Positions 1-6,610 of a stretch of DNA of 10,509 nucleotides are shown piece after piece; the first letter of the stretch is position 1; every line of letters begins with the position of its first letter. The DNA is from Bacteroidales bacterium (GTDB lineage Bacteria; Bacteroidota; Bacteroidia; Bacteroidales; UBA10428): the NCBI GenBank assembly GCA_030626465.1, contig DAOUOU010000088.1:1-10509 (forward strand). The letters are read 5' to 3'. The notes beneath the pieces are model-generated. The model was not told the origin of the DNA and did no database searches. It saw nothing but the letters and a program-made list of their open reading frames with translations. Position numbers and translations under genes: made by a program.

Positions 1-1
1 A

Positions 2-1819
2 TGGGATGATCAAGCCTGGATAGCAAAGATGAATAACTGGCAAAAGACACTTTATAATATTTTTTTAATGAATCGTAATTTCCGGATCAGGGGCGGAGTG
101 TTGACTATTGAATCTGCAATTACCGGTATTGTTGGGAAAGGAACTCCTGCGGTGTCGTTAGACTATAAGATTGTTAAGGGAATTCTTAAAATTGAGGAAC
201 GAAATCTGAAAATCAGCGATATTTATTCGACAGGTCGGTATACCAATGGTGAAAATCATAATGCAACAAGTAGTGAGCTCAAAGTAGACACGTTTTTCGC
301 CCGATCAGGAAGGAGCAATATATCTCTATCGGGAAACATAAGGAATTTTAAAAATCCTGTTATTCTTGGAAATATTTCAGCCGACCTCGAATTAGATAAA
401 TTCTCTCAATTCACAGGATTATCTGAAAAATTTAACATTTCCGGTTCTGTAACATGCAAAATTAAATTGATGTTAAGTATTCTTTCCTTGAAGCCATTTG
501 AATCAGTTGACTGGAGTAGAAGTTCAATCACTGGAAGTTTAAACCTGACGGAAGCTCAGATTAAGCCATTGAATAAAATTATGCCCGCTTCCTTTATTAA
601 TGGCAAAGTAGAAATTCATAGCATGAACAGGGTTGTTCTCAAACAAATTAACATAAAAACAGGAAAGAGTGATCTTACAATGAATGGATCTATTAAGAAT
701 ATATCAATCATTACAGGAAATAATTCTGCACTCCCTGTTTTTGAATGTGAAGTGCTATCGAATGAATTTCATATAGATGATTTTTTGATTCCTTATTCGA
801 ATAAAAATAACCGTAAGGATGAAAAAATTGTTTTTCCCGATTCGCTAAATATAGATGCTATATTTAAAGTTAAGGATTTTCATTCCGGAAAATTCAAAGC
901 TTCGGATCTTGACGGGAATTTAAAATACCATCCTAAAAAACTAATGATTCAAAATTTTTCAATGAAAAGTCTTGGAGGCTCTATTTCAAGTAAGCTCACA
1001 ATTGAAGAAATCCAGAATATCATAACAGCAGATTGTGAGGCTCAATTGACACATGTGGATATTGGGGATTTATTCTATACATTCAATAACTTCAGACAAG
1101 ATGTTATTAAAAGTGACCACCTGGATGGGATGCTCTCGGGTAAAGCACATTTTGTGACCGCATGGGATCTTTCTTTGAATCTGTTGCCTGAGAAAATCAA
1201 GCTTACATCAGAAATTATAATCGATAATGGTGAGCTAATCAATTATGAGCCAATGCTTGGGTTATCGAAATTTATCGAGGTAGAAGAGTTGGAACACATT
1301 CAATTCGAAACCTTCAAAACTTCAGTAGATATTCACGAGAAGAGAGTATTGATTTCTCAGACTGATATACGTTCTTCAGCTTTATCGTTGTCAGGATCAG
1401 GAGAGCATAGATTTGATAAAAAATACACTTACCGATTGCGTGTCCAGTTATCTGATGTATTATGGAAAAAGGCGAAAAGAAAGAAACCGGAAAATACTGA
1501 ATTCGGATACATAATCGATGATGGTTATGGCAGAACTACAATTCCAATCATTATCACAGGCAACAAGGACAGTTTTGAAATAGATTACGATAAACAAACT
1601 GCCAGGTCTTCGTTAAAGGAAAAAGTGCAAAAAGAGAAACAGTTATTACGAACATTATTTACCCCGGCATCTGACCATCAGAATGATATAAAACAACAAG
1701 GTGAAGATACAATTCGGGTTGACCGGGAGGAGAATGCAGAAGAAAAAGCTTCTAACAAACACGAAAAAAATGAAGATAGCGAACCCCAGGAATTTATAAT
1801 AGAGTGGAAAGATGAATAG
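2..1819 (+). CDS. AsmA-like envelope protein, C-terminal part (5' end outside window)
   Basis: The reading frame is open from base 2 (W-D-D-Q-A-W-I-A-K before the Met at 29), so the gene starts upstream and about 605 residues are visible. The visible part is rich in short beta-strand repeats with many N-G and S-G turns, typical of AsmA/TamB-like proteins that span the periplasm and are linked to lipid transport or outer-membrane assembly. The stretch at about residues 385-545 (counted from the Met at 29) looks like the AsmA C-terminal domain, including a G-E-L-I-N-Y turn and a closing I-I-I-T-G-N-K-D segment. After this comes a highly charged, probably disordered tail (about 545-596) ending E-F-I-I-E-W-K-D-E. 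Bacteroidota AsmA proteins are usually 800-1000 residues, which fits a missing N-terminal membrane anchor. Substrate and partner are unknown. The family call is from sequence character, not from a profile search. Confidence 0.72.
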   Translation, partial: WDDQAWIAKMNNWQKTLYNIFLMNRNFRIRGGVLTIESAITGIVGKGTPAVSLDYKIVKGILKIEERNLKISDIYSTGRYTNGENHNATSSELKVDTFFARSGRSNISLSGNIRNFKNPVILGNISADLELDKFSQFTGLSEKFNISGSVTCKIKLMLSILSLKPFESVDWSRSSITGSLNLTEAQIKPLNKIMPASFINGKVEIHSMNRVVLKQINIKTGKSDLTMNGSIKNISIITGNNSALPVFECEVLSNEFHIDDFLIPYSNKNNRKDEKIVFPDSLNIDAIFKVKDFHSGKFKASDLDGNLKYHPKKLMIQNFSMKSLGGSISSKLTIEEIQNIITADCEAQLTHVDIGDLFYTFNNFRQDVIKSDHLDGMLSGKAHFVTAWDLSLNLLPEKIKLTSEIIIDNGELINYEPMLGLSKFIEVEELEHIQFETFKTSVDIHEKRVLISQTDIRSSALSLSGSGEHRFDKKYTYRLRVQLSDVLWKKAKRKKPENTEFGYIIDDGYGRTTIPIIITGNKDSFEIDYDKQTARSSLKEKVQKEKQLLRTLFTPASDHQNDIKQQGEDTIRVDREENAEEKASNKHEKNEDSEPQEFIIEWKDE

Positions 1820-1856
1820 AGAGTAGCCCCGTAAAAGCTATTCATATTCAAAATGA

Positions 1857-1886
1857 TTTGATTATTAAGCTCTTTCACTATATTTG
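1857..1886 (+). promoter_or_regulatory. Bacteroidota-type promoter for the histidine kinase-rnpA pair
   Basis: TTTG at 1857-1860 and TATATTTG at 1879-1886 are separated by 18 bases. The second box matches TAnnTTTG exactly, as recognised by the Bacteroidota primary sigma factor. Transcription would start near 1892, giving a leader of about 18 bases before the ATG at 1910. The tRNA-Gln promoter in this window has the same boxes and the same spacing. Confidence 0.6.
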
Positions 1887-1909
1887 AACATAGTAAAATA
1901 CATATACCA

Positions 1910-3061
1910 ATGAATATTTACAAAAAGAAAATAAGATGGAAATTTTTTCTGTTTACATGCGCAGCACTAATTGGGGTTGGTTCATTGTGGTATACAAATA
2001 ATCTTGTAAAAAAATTAGCAGCTGAAGAGCAAAAAAAAGTTGCACTGTGGGCTAAAGCGACGAGTCTGATTCCTAAAACCGATATGCAAGGCGAAAGTCT
2101 TGGATTTCTTTTTTCAGTGATACAGAATAATGAAACTGTCCCTGTTATATTAGTTGAAGCAGATACAACAATTTCCTTGTATAGAAATCTTGATACAACC
2201 CGTGTTAAAAATCCTGAGTACTTACAACGAAAGTTAAAGGCAATGATGAAAGAAAATCCTCCTATTGAAATACCCTTAACAAGCAGAAAAAAACAATATT
2301 TATATTACAGTCGATCGACCATACTAACAATTCTTACATACTACCCCTGGATACAACTTGGTGTTATTCTGATATTTATTGCTGTTGCCTATTTTGCCTT
2401 TAGTTCCTATCGAAAAGCAGAACAAAACCAGGTATGGGTAGGCCTATCAAAAGAAACTGCACACCAGCTTGGCACACCCATTTCATCCTTAATGGCATGG
2501 ATGGAAATGCTCAAAATGAAAATTCAGGATGAAAGTTTTGTAGCGGAACTGGAAAAAGACATTCTCCGATTGAATAAAATTACAGAACGCTTCTCAAAAA
2601 TTGGTTCTCAGCCTGTCCTTGAGCCTGTGAATTTGATAAAAACTATGGAGAATTCTCTTAACTATCTCAGAACAAGATCGCCTCATAAAATTGTATTTAA
2701 TTTAAAGACTGAAGAAAAAGAAGTTTTAGTCCCGTTAAATGTTTCTTTGTTTGAATGGGTTATAGAAAATGTATGGAAAAATGCCATGGATGCAATTGAA
2801 GGAGAAGGGGAGATCAACCTTTCTATAACAAGAAATTCTCAGTTTGTATTTATCGATATTTCGGATACCGGGAAAGGAATCCCAAAATCAAAATACAAGA
2901 CTATTTTTAAGCCTGGTTTTACAACAAAAAATCGTGGTTGGGGGCTTGGCCTTTCTCTAACCAAGCGTATTATAGAAGAATATCATAAAGGAAAGATTTT
3001 TGTAGCCGATTCTGATATAGGAAAGGGAACCACTATTCGCATTATTCTCAGAACATCATAA
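1910..3061 (+). CDS. Membrane sensor histidine kinase, orphan
   Basis: A 383-residue two-component kinase. It has a first membrane segment at about 10-28, an extracytoplasmic region of about 115 residues, a second segment at about 146-166, then the catalytic part. The phosphoacceptor His is H185 in K-E-T-A-H-Q-L-G-T-P. The ATPase domain shows an N box (E286-N287 to N291 in W-V-I-E-N-V-W-K-N-A-M-D-A-I), a G1 box (D319-T-G-K-G323), an F box around F333-F337 and a G2 box (G343-W-G-L-G-L348). All residues needed for phosphorylation are present. No response regulator lies next to it, so the partner is encoded elsewhere. The extracytoplasmic region matches no sensor domain I recognise, so the signal is unknown. 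It is followed 10 bases later by rnpA, which is probably co-transcribed. The start is supported by a promoter ending just upstream; no clear Shine-Dalgarno sequence is seen. Confidence 0.9.
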   Translation: MNIYKKKIRWKFFLFTCAALIGVGSLWYTNNLVKKLAAEEQKKVALWAKATSLIPKTDMQGESLGFLFSVIQNNETVPVILVEADTTISLYRNLDTTRVKNPEYLQRKLKAMMKENPPIEIPLTSRKKQYLYYSRSTILTILTYYPWIQLGVILIFIAVAYFAFSSYRKAEQNQVWVGLSKETAHQLGTPISSLMAWMEMLKMKIQDESFVAELEKDILRLNKITERFSKIGSQPVLEPVNLIKTMENSLNYLRTRSPHKIVFNLKTEEKEVLVPLNVSLFEWVIENVWKNAMDAIEGEGEINLSITRNSQFVFIDISDTGKGIPKSKYKTIFKPGFTTKNRGWGLGLSLTKRIIEEYHKGKIFVADSDIGKGTTIRIILRTS

Positions 3062-3071
3062 ATAAAAGTGA

Positions 3072-3476
3072 ATGATGCCTGAAAAGAAAGGAAGATTTCG
3101 CTTTAGTAAAGAAGAACGACTGCATTCGAAAAAGCATATTGATCTTCTGTTCAGAAGAGGGAAAGTGGTTCGATCCGATTTATTGTCGGTGGTTTACTTG
3201 TTAACTGATGAAATAATATCTTCAACAGTTCAGGTAATGATTTCAATACCAAAAAAACATGTTAAAAGAGCTGTTGATCGAAATTTGCTTAAACGAAGAA
3301 TTCGTGAGGCATATAGGCTCAATAAACATATTCTTCTTTCTTCGAGCCGGGCAAAGAATAAAAAAATAATGTTAGGGATAATTTATAATGGTTCTGTTAT
3401 TGAAGCGTATGACTCGATTGAAAAATCTGTCCGGACAGTTTTGGAAAAGTTAGAAAGGAAAGTTGCTGAATTATAG
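3072..3476 (+). CDS. rnpA: Ribonuclease P protein component
   Basis: A 134-residue basic protein that binds the catalytic RNase P RNA and helps it remove 5' leaders from pre-tRNAs in the cytoplasm. The family signature is clear: F-S-K-E-E-R-L near the N-terminus, then V-K-R-A-V-D-R-N-L-L-K-R-R-I-R-E-A-Y-R at about 64-82, which holds the conserved R-N-x-x-K-R-x-x-R-E motif (R70, N71, K74, R75, R78, E79). The length is normal for the family. The gene begins with two adjacent ATG codons (3072 and 3075); either could be used, and neither has a strong Shine-Dalgarno sequence. It lies 10 bases after the histidine kinase gene and likely shares its transcript. The membrane insertion genes often found after rnpA in other bacteria do not follow here; the next gene is a convergent tRNA. 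Confidence 0.93.
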   Translation: MMPEKKGRFRFSKEERLHSKKHIDLLFRRGKVVRSDLLSVVYLLTDEIISSTVQVMISIPKKHVKRAVDRNLLKRRIREAYRLNKHILLSSSRAKNKKIMLGIIYNGSVIEAYDSIEKSVRTVLEKLERKVAEL

Positions 3477-3494
3477 AAACAAGCAGACGTTTAC

Positions 3495-3521
3495 AAAAAA
3501 CCCGATACAACGTAACGGGTT
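3495..3521 (-). terminator. Intrinsic terminator of tRNA-Gln
   Basis: On the minus strand, AACCCG and CGGGTT form a 6-bp stem with an 11-base loop, followed directly by a run of T residues (plus-strand A run at 3495-3500). The hairpin begins 6 bases after the CCA end of the tRNA. On the plus strand the same hairpin lacks a good T run, so it is weaker as an rnpA terminator. Confidence 0.65.
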
Positions 3522-3526
3522 CATAT

Positions 3527-3600
3527 TGGCTGTCCCGCCAAGATTCGAACTTGGGCAGGCAGAACCAAAATCTGCAGTGCTACCATTACACCACGGGACA
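3527..3600 (-). tRNA. tRNA-Gln (anticodon TTG)
   Basis: Read on the minus strand this folds as a complete cloverleaf. The acceptor stem TGTCCCG/CGGGACA has 7 perfect pairs, the D stem GTGT/GCAC has 4 pairs, the anticodon stem is GCAGA/TCTGC with loop TTTTGGT, and the T stem CCAAG/CTTGG encloses the loop TTCGAAT. The anticodon TTG (plus-strand 3566-3568) reads CAA and, by wobble, CAG. The discriminator base is G73 (3530), followed by an encoded CCA (3527-3529). There are 71 bases without the CCA. It has its own promoter and terminator, so it is a single-gene transcript. Confidence 0.96.
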
Positions 3601-3611
3601 AAAACGAGGTG

Positions 3612-3641
3612 CAAATATAAAACAAAATAACTAAGCTCAAA
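3612..3641 (-). promoter_or_regulatory. Promoter of tRNA-Gln
   Basis: On the minus strand, TTTG (plus 3638-3641), an 18-base spacer and TATATTTG (plus 3612-3619) match the Bacteroidota promoter pattern. The expected start is about 6 bases before the mature tRNA 5' end at 3600, leaving a very short leader for RNase P to remove. Confidence 0.65.
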
Positions 3642-3660
3642 GATTTTTCAATTTGAGTAT

Positions 3661-5238
3661 TTAATTCGCTTCTTGCAGTTCTCCCTGTCTCATTATTAAT
3701 TCCGTATTGTAATACCAGCCAGGAATACCTGTTGCTTTTTTATCTTCTTCAATCAATTTTTCTAAGTCTGAACTTAATATAACCCTTTGTTTTTCAGGGA
3801 TAAAAAGAATTATTCTCATTCCCGGCAACTGCCAGATATAATCTTCATCAATAGAGAAATACTCATTAAGCACAAGTATTGTATCATTGAACAGCCAGTT
3901 ATAATCCAGTTCTTCTATATAATCGCCATCAAAAGCAGGAATAGCTGCCGTATGTTCTATAGCAACTCCCAGTGCATCTTTATTTGTTGGTCTGATATCA
4001 ATCTTTGGATGCAAATAACAAATATTACTGAAGTTGTTATGTAGAATCTCCCGTCCAAAAAAGGTGTAATGCTTAATACCTCCATATCTCCATTCATCCT
4101 GATCAATATTTACATAGAATACTTTATTTGCAGGAATTTCAAGCACTTTTTCTTCTTCGTATTGGTATTTGTATGAAAACATTTTCTCTCCTGAGGCAAC
4201 GGTCACAATAACGAAAACTAGTGCAAGTACCCAAAATGTCCAGGCAAATGCTGAAAGTACAGAATTACGTGATTTAATATTAAAAATCAATTTGACAATT
4301 CCAATGAACAGAGCAACAAGCGGTATGAGAATAACTAAAGATAAGGCCATACCAAATAGGGAAAAGCTTTGCATCAATGGGTATATATGATCCTGAAAAG
4401 GAAATTGGGGTATATTCCAATCAAAAAATATGCCGCCAGTTATGAGCGATGCACTCAGTCCTATTAATAATGCTACTCCGGCTATTGCCAGTCCGATACC
4501 AATGATAATAAGAATTACTTTGAATATTACCAATAATATGTTGCCCAGAGCAGACAGTATTTCAGCTGCTGTATTTTGTGCCTTTTTATAAGACTCTGAT
4601 TTTGAGAAATTACTTAGATTGTCTTTTACCTTATTAAATTCCATTTTAACGGAATGCTGTATATTTTCTATTGTCACTGCCTGCCCTTTCATTTGTAATT
4701 TCTGAGCTGTGGTATGAGCTCCCGGAACAGCAATCCACATCACCAGGTACGCAAGAAAGCCAATACCATCAAGAAATAGAAAAATAATAAATGCAAGTCT
4801 TATCCAAACAGGATCGATATTGAAATAGGCTGCTATTCCTCCACAAACTCCACCTATAATGTTATTGTCCACATCCCGGTACAATCGGCGATGTTGCTTA
4901 TTGAATACAAAAGTATCCTGCGCCTTTTGCTCTTGTTGTTGATTATTTGTGGTTTCATCCTGCATTTCATTTTCACGAGCAAAGTCATCTGCTGTCCCCA
5001 TCATTTGTATTACCTCTTCAATATCAGCAAGAGTAACTACTTGTTTGGTATTACCAAGCTTCTCCTGTAATATCTCTGCTATTCGTTGTTCGATATCCTG
5101 CAATATTTCCTCGGCCTCATCAGGTGTTTTTTTAAAATAATTCTTAAGAGAATCCAGATAGTCTTTGAGCTTCTTATAGGCATCAGCATCCAGATCAAAC
5201 AATCTCTGATTCAGGTTTATTTTTACCGTTTCTTTCAT
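3661..5238 (-). CDS. Long PspC-domain membrane protein with HAAS-like N-terminus
   Basis: A 525-residue protein built in four parts. (1) A cytoplasmic helical region, residues 1-90, with D-A-Y-K-K-L-K-D-Y-L and Q-D-I-E-Q-R-I-A-E-I-L-Q-E-K-L, resembling the HAAS type of domain that partners PadR regulators. (2) A PspC domain at about 115-174 with I-I-G-G-V-C-G-G-I-A-A-Y-F and a hydrophobic helix ending W-I-A-V-P-G. (3) Further membrane segments at about 231-265, 291-318 and 330-348. (4) A C-terminal region, about 350-525, likely extracytoplasmic and beta-rich, similar to the tail of other large Bacteroidota PspC proteins as I remember them. Its first 210 residues align with the whole short PspC protein at 5593-6183, so the two are paralogues. 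It follows padR by 12 bases and is the last gene of the cluster. Likely role (inference): an inner-membrane sensor that controls PadR activity. Confidence 0.85.
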   Translation of the reverse strand: MKETVKINLNQRLFDLDADAYKKLKDYLDSLKNYFKKTPDEAEEILQDIEQRIAEILQEKLGNTKQVVTLADIEEVIQMMGTADDFARENEMQDETTNNQQQEQKAQDTFVFNKQHRRLYRDVDNNIIGGVCGGIAAYFNIDPVWIRLAFIIFLFLDGIGFLAYLVMWIAVPGAHTTAQKLQMKGQAVTIENIQHSVKMEFNKVKDNLSNFSKSESYKKAQNTAAEILSALGNILLVIFKVILIIIGIGLAIAGVALLIGLSASLITGGIFFDWNIPQFPFQDHIYPLMQSFSLFGMALSLVILIPLVALFIGIVKLIFNIKSRNSVLSAFAWTFWVLALVFVIVTVASGEKMFSYKYQYEEEKVLEIPANKVFYVNIDQDEWRYGGIKHYTFFGREILHNNFSNICYLHPKIDIRPTNKDALGVAIEHTAAIPAFDGDYIEELDYNWLFNDTILVLNEYFSIDEDYIWQLPGMRIILFIPEKQRVILSSDLEKLIEEDKKATGIPGWYYNTELIMRQGELQEAN

Positions 5239-5250
5239 AATTCAAAAGTA

Positions 5251-5580
5251 CTATTTATTAATTTTTATTGCTTTTATCGCATCAACCAATTCGTTCCATG
5301 CTATATCCAGATCTTTTAAAAATCCCTTTCCTTCGTTTGTTAATGCATAATATTTTCTTGGTGGTCCTTGAGTCGATTCCTCCCACCTGTAACTCAAAAG
5401 ACCGGCATTTTTTTGCCTTGTAAGCAGCGGGTATAATGTGCCTTCCACAACAATCAATTCTGATTCTTTTAACCGGTTTATTATATCAGAAGCATAGGCA
5501 TCTCCCTTTTCGAGTATCGAAAGAATACAATATTCCAATATGCCTTTCCGCATTTGAGCTTTCACATTTTCAACCTTCAT
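5251..5580 (-). CDS. PadR-family transcriptional regulator
   Basis: A 109-residue winged helix-turn-helix regulator of the short PadR class. Diagnostic features are M-R-K-G-I-L-E-Y-C-I-L-S-I-L at the N-terminus, the recognition-helix region E-G-T-L-Y-P-L-L-T-R (about 46-55), and the wing G-P-P-R-K-Y-Y-A-L-T-N-E-G at about 72-84, followed by a C-terminal dimerisation helix. PadR proteins are usually repressors that bind palindromes and often control their own operon. The gene sits between two PspC genes, 12 bases after one and 12 bases before the other, so co-transcription is very likely. Its strong Shine-Dalgarno sequence is unusual for this window. The likely operator is the 25-bp palindrome at 6598-6622 (inference). 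The inducing signal is unknown; the flanking membrane proteins are the obvious candidates to provide it. Confidence 0.93.
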   Translation of the reverse strand: MKVENVKAQMRKGILEYCILSILEKGDAYASDIINRLKESELIVVEGTLYPLLTRQKNAGLLSYRWEESTQGPPRKYYALTNEGKGFLKDLDIAWNELVDAIKAIKINK

Positions 5581-5583
5581 AAT

Positions 5584-5591
5584 CCCTCCTT
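5584..5591 (-). promoter_or_regulatory. Strong Shine-Dalgarno sequence of padR
   Basis: The minus strand reads AAGGAGGG followed by ATT and the padR ATG. It lies directly after the stop codon of the upstream PspC gene. The other genes here show no comparable site, so padR may be translated more strongly or independently of the gene before it. Confidence 0.7.
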
Positions 5592-5592
5592 A

Positions 5593-6183
5593 TTATTTCT
5601 TTTGAAAACTTCGTTTTACATTTTCGAATTCCTGTCTGAAAAAATCTCCCATGTTTGATAAATTTACTGCCTCCCCTCGCATTTCAAGTTTTTGAGCTAC
5701 TGTATGAGCCTCGGGGAGTACAATCCATAAGATCAGGTAAATCAATACTCCTGCCATGCCAAAGATGGCCAACAGAATAAATATGAGACGAACAATTGTT
5801 GGATCAATACGCCAGTATGCTGCCAGTCCGCTACATACTCCGCCAATAATCCTGTTATCGGGATCTCGATGCATTCGCTTATATTTTCGTCTTTTCGATG
5901 TATACTCTTCTTCGGTTGATTTTCCCGTAATATCTTCCGGGTTTCCCATAATACCAATCACCTCTTCCACTTCATTACTAGTAATTACCTGGCGATTGTG
6001 CTTTAGTTTTTCACCAAAAAGTTCAGCAATGCGCATTTCTATATCCTGATAAATTTCGTTACTCCCCTGAAAAGATCTTAATTCATCTTTCACTTGATCA
6101 AGGTATTTTTTTAGCTTATCATAAGCATCATCATCAATATGATATACCATACCTCCAAGGTTTACTGTCATTGTTTTTTTCAT
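5593..6183 (-). CDS. Short PspC-domain membrane protein with HAAS-like N-terminus
   Basis: A 196-residue protein. Residues 1-85 form the same helical N-terminal region seen in the long paralogue (D-D-A-Y-D-K-L-K-K-Y-L, Y-Q-D-I-E-M-R-I-A-E-L-F-G-E-K-L, E-E-V-I-G-I-M-G). The PspC domain follows at about 102-160 (R-I-I-G-G-V-C-S-G-L-A-A-Y-W, then a hydrophobic stretch ending L-W-I-V-L-P-E-A-H). A conserved cytoplasmic-looking tail comes last (A-Q-K-L-E-M-R-G-E-A-V-N-L). It lacks the extra membrane segments and the large C-terminal region of its neighbour. PspC-type domains are tied to membrane-stress sensing. It is the first PspC gene of the cluster. No Shine-Dalgarno sequence is seen, and the Met at codon 5 is a possible alternative start. 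No TAnnTTTG box lies in the 118 bases before it, so it may be transcribed from the promoter at 6579-6610. Confidence 0.87.
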   Translation of the reverse strand: MKKTMTVNLGGMVYHIDDDAYDKLKKYLDQVKDELRSFQGSNEIYQDIEMRIAELFGEKLKHNRQVITSNEVEEVIGIMGNPEDITGKSTEEEYTSKRRKYKRMHRDPDNRIIGGVCSGLAAYWRIDPTIVRLIFILLAIFGMAGVLIYLILWIVLPEAHTVAQKLEMRGEAVNLSNMGDFFRQEFENVKRSFQKK

Positions 6184-6247
6184 TCGTATAAAATTTTTAA
6201 CTAATTGAAAATAAAATATTTAAAAATTTGATTAAAAAAATTATTCA

Positions 6248-6280
6248 CTACGTTCATGAGATCGCTTTGCTAAGTTCATG
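6248..6280 (+). promoter_or_regulatory. Direct repeats matching a LytTR-type operator
   Basis: Two 11-base copies, CTACGTTCATG (6248-6258) and CTAAGTTCATG (6270-6280), differ at one base and repeat every 22 bases, two helical turns. The inner 9-mers TACGTTCAT and TAAGTTCAT each fit the LytTR (AgrA/AlgR/LytR) site pattern [TA][AC][CA]GTTN[AG][TG], and the 13-base gap fits the 12-13 expected for that class. They lie in the 118-base gap between the short PspC gene and the small ORF upstream, which is otherwise A/T-rich and shows nothing else I can name. The repeats read on the plus strand, opposite to the PspC gene. Confidence 0.45.
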
Positions 6281-6301
6281 TTCGTTTCATAATATTGTTA
6301 T

Positions 6302-6559
6302 TTAGTATCCCAGTATTACATTTTTTTCAATATTCCATCGTTTACTTTCACTGACAACCGAATCAATATTGTTGTTGGTTTCAATCTCTGAGTTATTGAA
6401 TATTTCCGTTTTCTGTTTATTAATTATTTGATCAATTGAAGTGGTATTCCTTTTATACATTGAGTTTTCTCTTTGTCTAAAGGAATCTCCATTCAAAACT
6501 ATGATGGCAGGCGTACCAATCACAATAGAATATATAAGATATTTTCCCGCGATATGCAT
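6302..6559 (-). CDS. Small hypothetical protein with hydrophobic N-terminus
   Basis: An 85-residue frame I do not recognise. The N-terminus M-H-I-A-G-K-Y-L-I-Y-S-I-V-I-G-T-P-A-I-I-V-L has a Lys followed by about 15 hydrophobic residues, like a signal peptide or a single membrane anchor. The rest is polar and rich in Asn, Lys, Glu and Ser, and probably outside the cytoplasm. The frame can be extended to an ATG at 6610, but a promoter with its -7 box at 6579-6586 would start transcription near 6573, downstream of that ATG, so I chose the Met at 6559. The leader would be about 12 bases and has no Shine-Dalgarno sequence. No terminator is visible before the short PspC gene 118 bases downstream, so it could be the first gene of that operon. 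It may also be a chance ORF. Confidence 0.42.
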   Translation of the reverse strand: MHIAGKYLIYSIVIGTPAIIVLNGDSFRQRENSMYKRNTTSIDQIINKQKTEIFNNSEIETNNNIDSVVSESKRWNIEKNVILGY

Positions 6560-6578
6560 TTTTTTGAATATTACAATA

Positions 6579-6610
6579 CAAAGATATATAATTTTTTTAG
6601 TACCATGCAA
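6579..6610 (-). promoter_or_regulatory. Promoter toward the small ORF and PspC/PadR cluster
   Basis: On the minus strand, TTG (plus 6608-6610), a 21-base spacer and TATCTTTG (plus 6579-6586) fit the Bacteroidota pattern, the second box exactly. Transcription would begin near 6573. The -33 element lies inside the palindrome at 6598-6622, a layout expected for repression. Confidence 0.5.

Noticed and set aside
1812..1845. 8-bp inverted repeat ATGAATAG/CTATTCAT at the end of the AsmA-like gene, considered as a terminator
   Set aside because: The loop is 18 bases, the stem is AT-rich and no T run follows it.
1678..1878. Minus-strand frame over the end of the AsmA-like gene
   Set aside because: It is antisense to the charged tail and its Ser/Phe-rich translation is what that tail produces in reverse.
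5244..5252. AAGTACTAT between padR and the long PspC gene, similar to one arm of the 25-bp palindrome
   Set aside because: It is a single half-site overlapping the padR stop codon, without a second arm; no support as an operator.
4949..6049. Open frames on the plus strand opposite the PspC and PadR genes, and a minus frame at 5742-5957
   Set aside because: They overlap well-supported genes and show no family features; they are shadows.
6494..6501. CAAAACTA, a minus-strand TAnnTTTG match inside the small ORF
   Set aside because: The nearest TTG is only 15 bases upstream, outside normal spacing, and the site lies within the frame; likely chance.
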